A stretch of DNA of 64,000 nucleotides from an uncultured Mesonia sp. (lineage in GTDB: Bacteria; Bacteroidota; Bacteroidia; Flavobacteriales; Flavobacteriaceae): NCBI GenBank assembly GCA_958296185.1, contig CATQIB010000016.1, positions 51,086 through 115,085 of the forward strand, given 5' to 3'. The translations under genes and the position numbers were made by a program. A model generated the notes under the pieces. It was given only the letters and a program-made list of their open reading frames with translations. It was not told where the DNA came from and searched no databases. Position 1 is the stretch's first letter; every line of letters starts with the position of its first letter. This document shows, one piece after another, positions 19,575 to 28,224 of this stretch.

Positions 19575-19607
19575 AAAACTGCCCTCTTTTTATAGGGCAG
19601 TTTTTTT
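19575..19607 (+). terminator. Rho-independent terminator after icmF
   Basis: AAAACTGCCCT (19575-19585) pairs perfectly with AGGGCAGTTTT (19594-19604), with an 8-base loop and a T-run to 19607. Confidence 0.88.
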
Positions 19608-19624
19608 ATTTTAATTATTACAAA

Positions 19625-20248
19625 ATGAGAATAAAGTTTAATTTATCTTATTGTTTATTAATGTGCATTTGCCTATTAAGTACAGTTAGCGCTGCGCAAC
19701 AGCAAACCAGTGCGAAAGAATATCAAGCTGAATTAAACGAAAAATTTAGAAATCCAGATTCTTCTCCATTGACAAAAGAAGATTTAGCAGAATTCCAATC
19801 GCTATCGTTTTTTGAAATTGATTCGACTTTTATTTTAGAAGCTAAATTTGTTCGTACAGCTAACGATTCGGTTTTCGCTATGAAAACCACCACCAGTCGT
19901 TTGCCTTTGTACTCAAAGTATGGCGAATTGCATTTTACCTATGAGAAAGAGTCTTATAAGTTGAATGTATACCAGAACCAGCGGTTAAAGTCAGATCCTG
20001 AGTATGAAAATTATTTTTTCATACCCTTTACGGATTTGTCTAACGGAATAGAGACTTACGCAGGGGGTAGGTACTTAGATATATGGATGAGCACCCCTAA
20101 TCCTTCAACCTTGCAATTAGATTTTAATAAGGCCTATAATCCATATTGTGTATATAATAAACGCTATTCTTGTCCCATTCCGCCAGCAGAAAATCATTTG
20201 GAGTTTTCAGTTTTGGCTGGAGTAAAAATGTATACCAAAAATCAATAG
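19625..20248 (+). CDS. DUF1684 secreted protein
   Basis: This 207-residue protein has a signal peptide ending near TVSAAQQ. The DUF1684 core is recognisable from YFFIPFTDLSNGIETYAGGR, YLDI and the C-terminal DFNKAYNPYCVYNKRYSCPIPP, where a Cys pair and Pro-rich turn are conserved. The family's biochemical role is unknown. It follows the icmF terminator, so it has its own promoter, and its last 7 bases overlap the convergent crcB gene. Confidence 0.85.
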   Translation: MRIKFNLSYCLLMCICLLSTVSAAQQQTSAKEYQAELNEKFRNPDSSPLTKEDLAEFQSLSFFEIDSTFILEAKFVRTANDSVFAMKTTTSRLPLYSKYGELHFTYEKESYKLNVYQNQRLKSDPEYENYFFIPFTDLSNGIETYAGGRYLDIWMSTPNPSTLQLDFNKAYNPYCVYNKRYSCPIPPAENHLEFSVLAGVKMYTKNQ

Positions 20249-20610
20249 GAAACCTTCATTATAAATAGTCCAACACCTACGGCTAAATAGCCCAAACAAA
20301 GGCTTAATAAAGTGTAGCCTAAAAAATGCCAATAAGCTTGGGCTTGCAACATTTTAAGGCCTTCTAATCCAAAGCTTGAAAAGGTAGTAAACCCCCCACA
20401 AAACCCAGAAATAACTAATAAGTTTAAAGAAATAGAATACTTTTCGGTTTTTATTAGATAACCGGCTACAAAGCCTATAATAAGACAACCTAGAATATTT
20501 ACTAACATAGTGCCCAAAGGCCATGTGCTAGTGTTATAAAGGCGCTGTATAAGATAGCGCAAAGCACTTCCTAATCCGCCTCCAAGAAATACCAGTAAGA
20601 AGGCTTTCAT
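20242..20610 (-). CDS. crcB: Fluoride efflux channel CrcB
   Basis: This 122-residue inner-membrane protein of the Fluc/CrcB family exports fluoride as a dual-topology dimer. Four membrane segments are visible. Landmarks are GGGLGSALRYLIQR (residues 10-23), GTMLVNILGC (33-42) and SGFCGGFTTFSSFGLEG (68-84), whose Phe and Ser residues line the fluoride path. It abuts the stop-to-start boundary of the upstream gene with no spacer. No fluoride riboswitch can be recognised upstream. Confidence 0.92.
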   Translation of the reverse strand: MKAFLLVFLGGGLGSALRYLIQRLYNTSTWPLGTMLVNILGCLIIGFVAGYLIKTEKYSISLNLLVISGFCGGFTTFSSFGLEGLKMLQAQAYWHFLGYTLLSLCLGYLAVGVGLFIMKVSY

Positions 20611-21696
20611 TTAGTTGTATTCATTTAGTTGGAGTTCTTCTGTAGTTGTTCCGCTTTCAGCTTCTTTCAAAGGTAAATACAATTCGGTTACCCACTGGGC
20701 AGGATTTACTTCTTGGTCAGAAGCTACCACGTAAATCAAAAAGCGCTCCGCTTGCTCATCCACATTTAAGAATTCTTGCTGTGCATAAGCATAAGCTTTT
20801 TCCCAAGCTTGTTCTAAACTCTTATAATTTCCCTGTAAGGTGACTTTTAAAACCCTTTTTTGAGGCATAAACCCGGTAAGCACATCATCCGCTTTAAGCG
20901 TGATTACTCGCGAAGAAATAGGGATGCCTGCCGAAATTATAACCGATTGATTCAAAGTATCTATGTTGTTAAAAACTGTGATACCAGAACCCGAAGCCTT
21001 TAAATTATTACGCTGCATATAGTTTTCAACTTGCGATATTATTTTTTGGCTCTTGTTTACGATTAAATCGGAATTATTTTTAGTAGCTGTAGAAGTATAC
21101 AAATAATAACCGCCGCTAAACTGAGTTACACCTTCGACAGAGATGCTTGTTTTCTCCATTTCACGTATCAAATATTCATCCAGATTTTTTAAACTTAAAT
21201 CAAAATTATCGGCTATAATTTTATCTAGACTTGGGGTTCTCCAAATACCAAATAATTTTGCCAAAAAACTTCTTTTTCCCGATAGTGTAAGTTGAATTTG
21301 CGTTTGAGACTCGATTTCTTGTATTGTCCAGTCTAGATTAATCTCTGCCTCGTTTCTCCCTTGATTCAGGTTCATTCTTTGTTTTATTTTAGAGAAAGGC
21401 TGTCTTTCAATTGTCTTTATTTCGCCACTTATTTCATTAAAATCACTAAATTGAACAATAGAATCTGTTGACCTAATACTTTCTTTTGGCTTTAAAACTA
21501 TAGGTAAACCAGTAGAGTCGGTTACAAAATTTTCCCAGTTCTCAAAATTATTAATCTGTTTAAAAGCCATAGAACCAGGAGCTTTGGTTTTTTGACTAAG
21601 CGTATATTTAAAATTCCCGTCTAGTGTGGCAACATAGAGTGAAGTACCTATAATTGCAACTAAAAACAATAAAAAGATGTATTTAAATATTTTCAT
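20611..21696 (-). CDS. Membrane-anchored SRPBCC plus GyrI-like ligand-binding protein
   Basis: This 361-residue protein has one N-terminal membrane segment (residues 4-24). An SRPBCC-like domain follows (about 35-180, with FEQ-like FKQINNFENWENF and NLDWTIQE). A C-terminal domain resembles the GyrI/AraC effector-binding fold (about 190-345, with YYLYTSTATKN and VLKVTLQGNYKSLEQAWEKAYAY). Both folds bind small hydrophobic ligands, but no catalytic role is evident. It directly precedes crcB, with the crcB start at the next base after its stop. That suggests one transcript, not necessarily a shared function. Confidence 0.65.
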   Translation of the reverse strand: MKIFKYIFLLFLVAIIGTSLYVATLDGNFKYTLSQKTKAPGSMAFKQINNFENWENFVTDSTGLPIVLKPKESIRSTDSIVQFSDFNEISGEIKTIERQPFSKIKQRMNLNQGRNEAEINLDWTIQEIESQTQIQLTLSGKRSFLAKLFGIWRTPSLDKIIADNFDLSLKNLDEYLIREMEKTSISVEGVTQFSGGYYLYTSTATKNNSDLIVNKSQKIISQVENYMQRNNLKASGSGITVFNNIDTLNQSVIISAGIPISSRVITLKADDVLTGFMPQKRVLKVTLQGNYKSLEQAWEKAYAYAQQEFLNVDEQAERFLIYVVASDQEVNPAQWVTELYLPLKEAESGTTTEELQLNEYN

Positions 21697-21780
21697 ACAA
21701 AAGTCTTGAGCATGGTAAAACGAATATACTTATTTTAGGCCACGAAAGTTTTAAACAGTTTAAAAATAAAATTAATTAAG

Positions 21781-23829
21781 ATGAAATTAAAATTTATTCC
21801 CTTGTTTTTTGCGGCAGCACTCAGTGTGCTAGCTTGTAAACAAGAAAAAGCAACTTCAGAAAAGCAAGAAGTAACGACGACCGAATTAGATCAAAAACAA
21901 GATTTTGATTATGTGGTCGAAGAATTCGCCGATATTAAAATTTTACGTTATCAAATACCCGGTTGGGAAAACCTAAGTTTAAAAGAGCAAAAGTTAGTTT
22001 ATTATCTAACTCAAGCTGGACTCGCCGGGAGAGATATGATTTGGGATCAAAATTACAGACATAATTTGAAAATAAGAAAGGCCTTAGAGCATGTTGTAAA
22101 TAATTACAATGGCGATAAAAGCACAGCTTCTTGGGATGATTTTATGACCTATGTAAAACGTGTATGGTTTTCAAATGGTATTCACCACCATTACTCTAAC
22201 GATAAAATAAAGCCCGAATTTGAGAAATCATACTTAAAAATGCTTTTGACAGAAACAAATTACAAGCTTGAAGATGAGGTATTTGAAGTGATTTTTAATG
22301 ATAAAGATGCTAAAAAAGTAAATTTAGATGCTTCAAAAGGATTATTAAAAGGCTCGGCAACCAATTTTTACGGGGTAGATGTTACGGCTAGTGAGGTAGA
22401 TGCTTTTTACGCAAAAAAAACATCACCTAACCCAGAAAAGCCCCTTTCTTTTGGATTAAACTCTAAATTGGTTAAGGAAAATGGGAAGTTGGTTGAAAAA
22501 ACGTACAAGGTTGACGGAATGTACCATGAGTCAATTGTAAAAGTGATAGAATGGTTAGAAAAAGCGAAAGCTGTGGCCGAAAATAAAGCTCAGGCAGATG
22601 CTTTAGAGCTATTAATAGAGTATTATTCAACAGGTGATTTGCAGGTTTGGGATGATTATAATGTGGCCTGGGTAGAAGCTACCGAAGGAAATATTGACTA
22701 CATCAACGGGTTTATAGAAGTGTATAACGATCCTAAAGGTTACCGCGGGTCTTTCGAGAACATCGTACAGATTAAAGACTTCGATATGTCAAAAAAAATG
22801 GCCGTATTAGAAGATAATGTGCAGTGGTTTGAAGACAATGCGCCAATTGCTAAGGAGCACAAAAAAGAAAATGTAAAAGGTGTTACTTACAAAACCGTTA
22901 TTGTAGCTGGCGAAGCAGGTGACGCATCGCCGAGCACGCCCATTGGTGTAAACTTACCTAATGCCAATTGGATTAGACAAGAACACGGTAGTAAATCGGT
23001 TTCGTTGGGTAATATTATTAATGCTTACAACAATGCCGGAGGCACTGATAAGTTAAAGGAGTTTGCCTATACCGAAGAAGAAATTAAATTATCTGAACAA
23101 TATGGTAAATTGGCAGATAAATTACATACTGCTTTGCACGAAGTAGTTGGGCATGCATCGGGAAAACTTAATCCTGGCATTGGAGAAACCAAAGAAACTT
23201 TAAAAGAATATGCATCGACCTTAGAAGAAGGAAGAGCAGATTTGGTTGGTTTATATTATTTAATGGACCCTAAATTACAAGAACTCGGTTTAACCGATGA
23301 TAGTGAGAAGCTAGGAAAAGCTGCTTATAATGATTATATTAGAAATGGTTTGATGACCCAATTAACTAGAATTGAACTTGGCAAAGATATTGAGGAGGCT
23401 CATATGCGAAATAGACAATGGGTGAGCGCTTGGGTTTATGAAAAAGGGAAAGAAGAAAATGTAATTGAAAAAATTAACAAAGAGGGTAAAACCTATTTTG
23501 TAATTAATGATTACCAGAAGTTACGTGAATTATTTGGAGACTTACTTAAGGAAACCCAAAGAATTAAATCAGAAGGTGATTTTAAAGCGGTTAAGGCACT
23601 TGTCGAGAATTATGGCGTTAAAGTAGATCAAGAGTTGCATAAAGAAGTGATCGAAAGAAATGCAAAATTCAATGCCAAACCTTATAGCGGTTTTGTAAAT
23701 CCTATTTTAAGACCAAAAATGAATGAAAACGGAGAAATAATAAAAATTACCGTAGAGCAACCTGAATCTTTTATGCATCAAATGCTTAACTACAGTAAAA
23801 ACTATAGCTTTTTACCTTTAGAAAACTAA
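21781..23829 (+). CDS. Dipeptidyl peptidase III-like zinc metallopeptidase (family M49), lipoprotein
   Basis: This 682-residue protein removes dipeptides from the N-terminus of short peptides. The zinc motif HEVVGH starts at about residue 453, and the second glutamate motif EEGRAD lies about 30 residues later, both as in M49. The lipoprotein signal has Cys19 (LSVLAC), so the enzyme should sit in the cell envelope. The length matches Bacteroidota DPP III forms. It stands alone, divergent from the SRPBCC gene, and is closed by a terminator shared with the response regulator gene. Confidence 0.87.
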   Translation: MKLKFIPLFFAAALSVLACKQEKATSEKQEVTTTELDQKQDFDYVVEEFADIKILRYQIPGWENLSLKEQKLVYYLTQAGLAGRDMIWDQNYRHNLKIRKALEHVVNNYNGDKSTASWDDFMTYVKRVWFSNGIHHHYSNDKIKPEFEKSYLKMLLTETNYKLEDEVFEVIFNDKDAKKVNLDASKGLLKGSATNFYGVDVTASEVDAFYAKKTSPNPEKPLSFGLNSKLVKENGKLVEKTYKVDGMYHESIVKVIEWLEKAKAVAENKAQADALELLIEYYSTGDLQVWDDYNVAWVEATEGNIDYINGFIEVYNDPKGYRGSFENIVQIKDFDMSKKMAVLEDNVQWFEDNAPIAKEHKKENVKGVTYKTVIVAGEAGDASPSTPIGVNLPNANWIRQEHGSKSVSLGNIINAYNNAGGTDKLKEFAYTEEEIKLSEQYGKLADKLHTALHEVVGHASGKLNPGIGETKETLKEYASTLEEGRADLVGLYYLMDPKLQELGLTDDSEKLGKAAYNDYIRNGLMTQLTRIELGKDIEEAHMRNRQWVSAWVYEKGKEENVIEKINKEGKTYFVINDYQKLRELFGDLLKETQRIKSEGDFKAVKALVENYGVKVDQELHKEVIERNAKFNAKPYSGFVNPILRPKMNENGEIIKITVEQPESFMHQMLNYSKNYSFLPLEN

Positions 23830-23847
23830 AAGCAAAGCTAATTCGAG

Positions 23848-23878
23848 AAAAGCCCCCAGTTAATATTGGGGGCTTTTT
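23848..23878. terminator. Bidirectional terminator
   Basis: AAAAGCCCCCA (23848-23858) pairs with TGGGGGCTTTT (23867-23877). The T-run on one side and A-run on the other let it serve both convergent genes. It overlaps the last codons of the minus-strand regulator by one or two bases. Confidence 0.87.
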
Positions 23879-24500
23879 AATTGAAATCATATTTTTTTTC
23901 GATTGCATAGCGCAATAGTTCTCCTTTTCCTTGTAAGCCTAGTTTTTTAATCATGTTTTTTCTATGAGTCTCTACGGTTGAAACAGAACAATAGCGCTCT
24001 TCTGCAATTTGATTACTGGTAAGCCCTCTTCCAATGAGTTGTAGTATCTCCCGTTCAGATTTACTTAAAACAGTTTTTTTGTTGCTAGTATTTTGACCAA
24101 GAGTGTTTATATCAATGGCCTTATCATAATAGTTTTCACCTTTTAAGACAGTATCTATCGCTATTTTAAGATCATTAAGACCAGAACTTTTTAAGATATA
24201 TCCATGTGCTCCTGCTTCGCGCATTTGTTCAATGGCCTCCAATTGATCAAACATGGTAAAGGCAATTATTTTAATTTTAGGATAGAGCTGAGTAATTGTC
24301 TGGGTGAGGCTTATTCCGTCTAATATAGGCATCCGAATATCGGTTAAAACTATATCGGGTTGTTTCTTTTTAATTTGATCTAGTAAATCTTTTCCGTTAT
24401 TAGCAGTATGAATAATTTTGTAGTCTTCTTCATATTTCAGCAACAAATCTATACCGTCAATTAACGACTGGTGGTCTTCTGCAATGCTAATTTTTATCAT
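23877..24500 (-). CDS. LuxR/NarL-family response regulator
   Basis: This 207-residue regulator has a receiver domain (residues 1-120, with the phosphoacceptor Asp54 in VLTDIRMP, acidic pair ED at 8-9 and Lys in ILKSSGL). The C-terminal LuxR helix-turn-helix has LSKSEREILQLIGRGLTSNQ and TVETHRKNMIKKLGL. It overlaps the upstream kinase gene by 4 bases (ATGA), so the pair is co-translated. Its targets are unknown. The adjacent ABC permease is one candidate. Confidence 0.92.
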   Translation of the reverse strand: MIKISIAEDHQSLIDGIDLLLKYEEDYKIIHTANNGKDLLDQIKKKQPDIVLTDIRMPILDGISLTQTITQLYPKIKIIAFTMFDQLEAIEQMREAGAHGYILKSSGLNDLKIAIDTVLKGENYYDKAIDINTLGQNTSNKKTVLSKSEREILQLIGRGLTSNQIAEERYCSVSTVETHRKNMIKKLGLQGKGELLRYAIEKKYDFN

Positions 24501-26233
24501 AAGGGTATATTTATAATTATACTTGTTCCCCGCTGAGGGTTAGAATCAATCTCTATAGTCCCCATTAAGTTCTCCACTCTTTTCTCAATACTTCCTAAGC
24601 CAATTCCTGTTTGGTTAGAAAATTTAAAATTTTTGGGTAGGCCAATGCCGTTATCTTCAACAATAATATTGAGACTTGAGTCGTGATTGGTAAGTGATAT
24701 TGTGGCTTGTGAGGCTTTAGCGTGCTTAATGATATTGGTGAGTAGTTCTTGAATAATTCTGTAAATTCTAATTTCTAGACTATTATCTAAGCGACTATCC
24801 AAACCAAAATCTTCTACAGAAATTGCTAGATCTTGACTAGAAAATTGATTGGCCAGCTTTTTAATTGCAGGTAATAAACCTTTTTTAGCAATCACCCCAG
24901 TACTTTTTTCGTGAGCCATTCCTCGCACTTTTTCATAAGCATCATTAATCAATTCTACTCCATTTTGTAAGGCCTGTTGCTTAAAATTGGCATCAGGTTT
25001 TTGCAGTTGCATTAAATTAATTTTTAGGGCAGCAAGAGTAGCACCTAAATTATCATGTAGATTCTCAGCCAATCGCTGTCGCTCTTTCTCTTGACCCTCA
25101 ATTAATGTATCTATACTATTTAACTCTTGATCTTTGAGTTCTTTTTCAATTTGCTTTTGCTTTAATTGCTCTTCTTTACGAATCAGTTCTCGTTTTTTAC
25201 GCGCATTTTTCAATACCAAAAATACAATTAGAGACCCTATAGCTAGAGCTGAAATTATACCGGCCCACAAGAGTTGCTGTACCTTTTTCTTTTTCTCAAT
25301 ATCGTGTTTTAATACTATATTTTCTTTTTCTTTTTTCTCAGCTTCATATTTCTCCTGTAAATCTGCGATAGTTATTTTCTGCTTTTCATAGTTGATTTTT
25401 CGACGCAACTGTTCCGATTTATACATGTAATCTAAAGCCGTTTTGTAGTCTCCCAATTCATAATGATAGCGAGCAAGTTTAGCGTTTATTACCTTTTGGT
25501 ATAAATCCACATTCGTGCTAATAGGTACTTCTTTTGCTTGATTTATATAGTTTAAGGCCAGTTTAAACTTCTTTTCTTTCTCATAACTATTGGCATAGTT
25601 AATTAAGTTGTTCACCAATAACTCATGCTCCGTTGTGTTTTGTAAATAGTCAATATTTTTTTGGTATTTAATACGTGCAGAGTCCTGTAAATTCTCATAC
25701 CCAGAATGTATTAACCCTATATTTCCTCGTGCCCGAATAAGGGATAAACTATCTCCTATTTGTCTAGCCAGTGTTATTGCTTTTTGATAATTTTCCTTTG
25801 CTTTAGAATAAGTTTTGCTTGAAAGGTATGACACACCAAAACCCAGATGAGATTGAACCAGCGCTTTTATATTGTTTTTTTTCTTAGCGTAATCATAAAA
25901 AGCTTGTAAATGGCGCCTCGATTGTTCGCTGTTCTTGGCATTACCCGTATTAAAAATCTCGTAATTGCAGTAAGCTAATTCTTTTTCTAAGTTTAGCGAT
26001 TTATAGATTTCTAACGCTTCAAAAAGTAAAGGAGAGGCTTTATCGTGCCTATCGTTTAAATTGTAATTTTGAGCCAATTTCACCAAATTATCTGCGCGAG
26101 ATTTGGGGTTATCTGGTTTCTGGAGTTGCTTTTGATAATAGGCGATAGAGTCAAATACTTGCTTCGATTTTTCCTGAGCCAAACTCGATGCAGATATAAA
26201 TATAAACTGCAAGATTATAAATGCTTTAAGCAT
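24497..26233 (-). CDS. TPR-containing NarL-type sensor histidine kinase
   Basis: This 578-residue protein has a signal peptide, several TPR-like helical repeats (about residues 30-270), a coiled coil, one membrane segment (GIISALAIGSLIVFLVL) and a second coiled coil. A HisKA_3 dimerisation domain follows with the phosphorylated His in ENLHDNLG (about residue 393). A HATPase domain completes it (ELLTNIIKHAKAS and VEDNGIGLP). The periplasmic TPR part is the likely sensor. I chose ATG 26233 over the upstream start at 26296 because it gives the signal peptide directly and overlaps the previous stop by 8 bases, a sign of coupling. Confidence 0.88.
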   Translation of the reverse strand: MLKAFIILQFIFISASSLAQEKSKQVFDSIAYYQKQLQKPDNPKSRADNLVKLAQNYNLNDRHDKASPLLFEALEIYKSLNLEKELAYCNYEIFNTGNAKNSEQSRRHLQAFYDYAKKKNNIKALVQSHLGFGVSYLSSKTYSKAKENYQKAITLARQIGDSLSLIRARGNIGLIHSGYENLQDSARIKYQKNIDYLQNTTEHELLVNNLINYANSYEKEKKFKLALNYINQAKEVPISTNVDLYQKVINAKLARYHYELGDYKTALDYMYKSEQLRRKINYEKQKITIADLQEKYEAEKKEKENIVLKHDIEKKKKVQQLLWAGIISALAIGSLIVFLVLKNARKKRELIRKEEQLKQKQIEKELKDQELNSIDTLIEGQEKERQRLAENLHDNLGATLAALKINLMQLQKPDANFKQQALQNGVELINDAYEKVRGMAHEKSTGVIAKKGLLPAIKKLANQFSSQDLAISVEDFGLDSRLDNSLEIRIYRIIQELLTNIIKHAKASQATISLTNHDSSLNIIVEDNGIGLPKNFKFSNQTGIGLGSIEKRVENLMGTIEIDSNPQRGTSIIINIPL

Positions 26234-26690
26234 TTGAAATAATACCGCCGCAGGCTTCGATAGGATATTGTAGATGTTGATTTGCTTCATCTTCACATAA
26301 AATTTGATAGGTGTTCATTTGGTGTTCGAGGATCAGTTCTTTTAATTTTTCGAGCATTGATGACGGTTCAACTTGTCCGGGAAGTTGATGATAAGAAATA
26401 ATTTGTAACTGTTGATTTATGATAGCGGTAAAGTCTAATAAACTTAAATCGATGTTTAGACTTAATTGGGTTTCCACAGGTTTATCTTTATACCGATTAG
26501 TTGTCCCGTCGCTGAGCAAAACAACCAAAGTAGAACAAGTCTGATTACTCAAGTTGTAAAGAGCAAAATTGTAGAATGAATGATTCGGAATGTTGATACT
26601 TAAATGCAGCGCTAATTGACTGAGATGACTTTCATTGGTCAATTGAAAGTTCTTCAACTGACTAACAATTGGAGATGATATTGAATTCAT
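26226..26690 (-). CDS. Unknown protein coupled to the histidine kinase gene
   Basis: I do not recognise this 154-residue protein. It has no signal peptide and no membrane segment, and looks like a mixed alpha/beta cytoplasmic domain. Visible features are a Ser/Thr-rich strand with STLVVLLSDGTTNRYKD, and a C-terminus with QILCEDEANQHLQYPIEACGG containing two Cys. Its stop codon overlaps the kinase start, so the three genes form one operon with the regulator last. A sensory, ligand-binding or kinase-modulating role is inference from context. A short PAS- or roadblock-like fold is possible. Confidence 0.6.
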   Translation of the reverse strand: MNSISSPIVSQLKNFQLTNESHLSQLALHLSINIPNHSFYNFALYNLSNQTCSTLVVLLSDGTTNRYKDKPVETQLSLNIDLSLLDFTAIINQQLQIISYHQLPGQVEPSSMLEKLKELILEHQMNTYQILCEDEANQHLQYPIEACGGIISNA

Positions 26691-26771
26691 TATTAATGTT
26701 AGATTGGGTTAGTTCTTGTAAATATATATAATTTAACATAAAAAAAACTAATCCATTACAATTAATGCATA

Positions 26772-28028
26772 TTACATACCAGTACGTATGGCTTCCACCG
26801 GGTCTAGTTTTGAGGCCGATAGTGCGGGTATGATCCCTGCTATAAGTCCGATGGCCCCCGAAATGCTAATGCCTAAAATCGCATTGTATGCAGATAAGAT
26901 AAAGGTAAAATCGTCTGTTGCAGCCGAGGCAATAAGGGTGGTGAGGTAAACAAAAACCAAACCAACCAATCCTCCAATAATCGCTAAAATAATGGCTTCA
27001 AAAAGAAACTGAAGTAAGATGAATTTATTTTTAGCCCCCAATGACTTTTGTATACCGATGAGATTTGTTCGTTCTTTTACAGAAACAAACATAATGTTAG
27101 CAATACCAAATCCGCCCACGAGCAAAGAAAAGCCGCTTATAACAAGACCTATTAAATTTAATTGACCTGTAATGTTATCGATAAAATCGGTAAATCCTTT
27201 AAGTTGGTTTATGAAGAAGTTATCGGTTTCTTCTGGTTTTAATCCTCTGTAAAGTCTCATTTTTTGAGTTAACATGGCCAAGTAGGCTTCATTGTCTACC
27301 CCTTCTTCTGGTTTGATAATGATTTGTGGAAATGTACCTCGATTATTGTCTCCATAAATGCGGCGAGCAACATTTACAGGAATAAAAACACTTCCATCTT
27401 TTGACGGGCCAAACATGCTCGCCCCTTCTTTTTCCAAAATACCGATGACCGTAAATTTTCTTCCGTAAAGTCTAACTTCTTTATTGAGTGCGCTTTCTGG
27501 ATTAGAGAATAGATTTTCGGCAATTTCATATCCCATTACCAGCACGGGACTTCCACTAACGGCTTCAGATTCATTGAAAAAACGTCCAGAAATTAAGCTT
27601 AAGTTTTCTATTTCGTAATACTCGCTACCTAATGGTGAAATTTGAACGCTTTGCGCTTGTTTACCTCCAAAACTAATAGGTTTTGCCGGTACATTTATGG
27701 TGTAGGTTACAGCTTTGGTCTCGGGTAAATTCCTTTTTAAATATTGGTATTCCTTATAACTTACATCAGGAAACTGTTGTCTTTTCCATTGCGGTATTTC
27801 AGTTGGGCCAAAAGAAAATCGGGTGAGTATGATCGTGCTACTATCTAAGGTGCTTAAACTTCCTTTTACCTCTTTCTCAAGTGAATCTACTGCAGCTAAA
27901 ACAGCTATTATAGAAAATATACCAATGGTTACCCCCAAGAGTGATAAAAAGGTTCTTAGTTTATTATTGGTTAAGGCGTTAATCGCAAAGTTGAAACTTT
28001 CTTTTATAATCCTTAGATAAATCAGCAT
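26772..28028 (-). CDS. MacB/FtsX-type ABC transporter permease
   Basis: This 418-residue inner-membrane protein has the MacB layout: one N-terminal membrane helix (residues about 28-48), a large periplasmic domain (about 50-270), then three helices with the FtsX signature (GIANIMFVSVKERTNLIGIQKSLGAKN). The C-terminus ends SKLDPVEAIRTGM, typical of the family. Such permeases work with an ABC ATPase and often a membrane fusion protein, neither of which is adjacent. The likely role is export of lipids, peptides or toxic molecules, or mechanotransmission. It is 82 bases from the two-component operon. Confidence 0.88.
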   Translation of the reverse strand: MLIYLRIIKESFNFAINALTNNKLRTFLSLLGVTIGIFSIIAVLAAVDSLEKEVKGSLSTLDSSTIILTRFSFGPTEIPQWKRQQFPDVSYKEYQYLKRNLPETKAVTYTINVPAKPISFGGKQAQSVQISPLGSEYYEIENLSLISGRFFNESEAVSGSPVLVMGYEIAENLFSNPESALNKEVRLYGRKFTVIGILEKEGASMFGPSKDGSVFIPVNVARRIYGDNNRGTFPQIIIKPEEGVDNEAYLAMLTQKMRLYRGLKPEETDNFFINQLKGFTDFIDNITGQLNLIGLVISGFSLLVGGFGIANIMFVSVKERTNLIGIQKSLGAKNKFILLQFLFEAIILAIIGGLVGLVFVYLTTLIASAATDDFTFILSAYNAILGISISGAIGLIAGIIPALSASKLDPVEAIRTGM

Positions 28029-28194
28029 ATAAACAATTTAATTAAGCTTAAATATAAGACGTTATGCGATGGTATTTGTTACAAGATGATGTAAATTTTC
28101 AAATTTAAAATCTATGATGTTATAGAACGGGCGATTTTTACTAAATAATGTTCTTTTATTTTAAAACAACTGCACATTTTACTAAGAGAAATAC

Positions 28195-28202
28195 TATTTT
28201 TG
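28195..28202 (+). promoter_or_regulatory. -7 promoter box for purH
   Basis: TATTTTTG is an exact TANNTTTG match 22 bases before the purH start. No TTTG box is seen at the usual distance. I see no purine riboswitch in the 196-base gap. Confidence 0.45.
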
Positions 28203-28224
28203 CGCTTTTAAACAACAACACAAC

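Noticed and set aside
24497..26296. Longer start for the histidine kinase at 26296
   Set aside because: It adds 21 residues before a good signal peptide and lies deep inside the upstream gene, whereas ATG 26233 gives a typical 8-base overlap.
28029..28224. Purine riboswitch before purH
   Set aside because: The region is A/T-rich without the three-helix junction signature; only a promoter box is evident.
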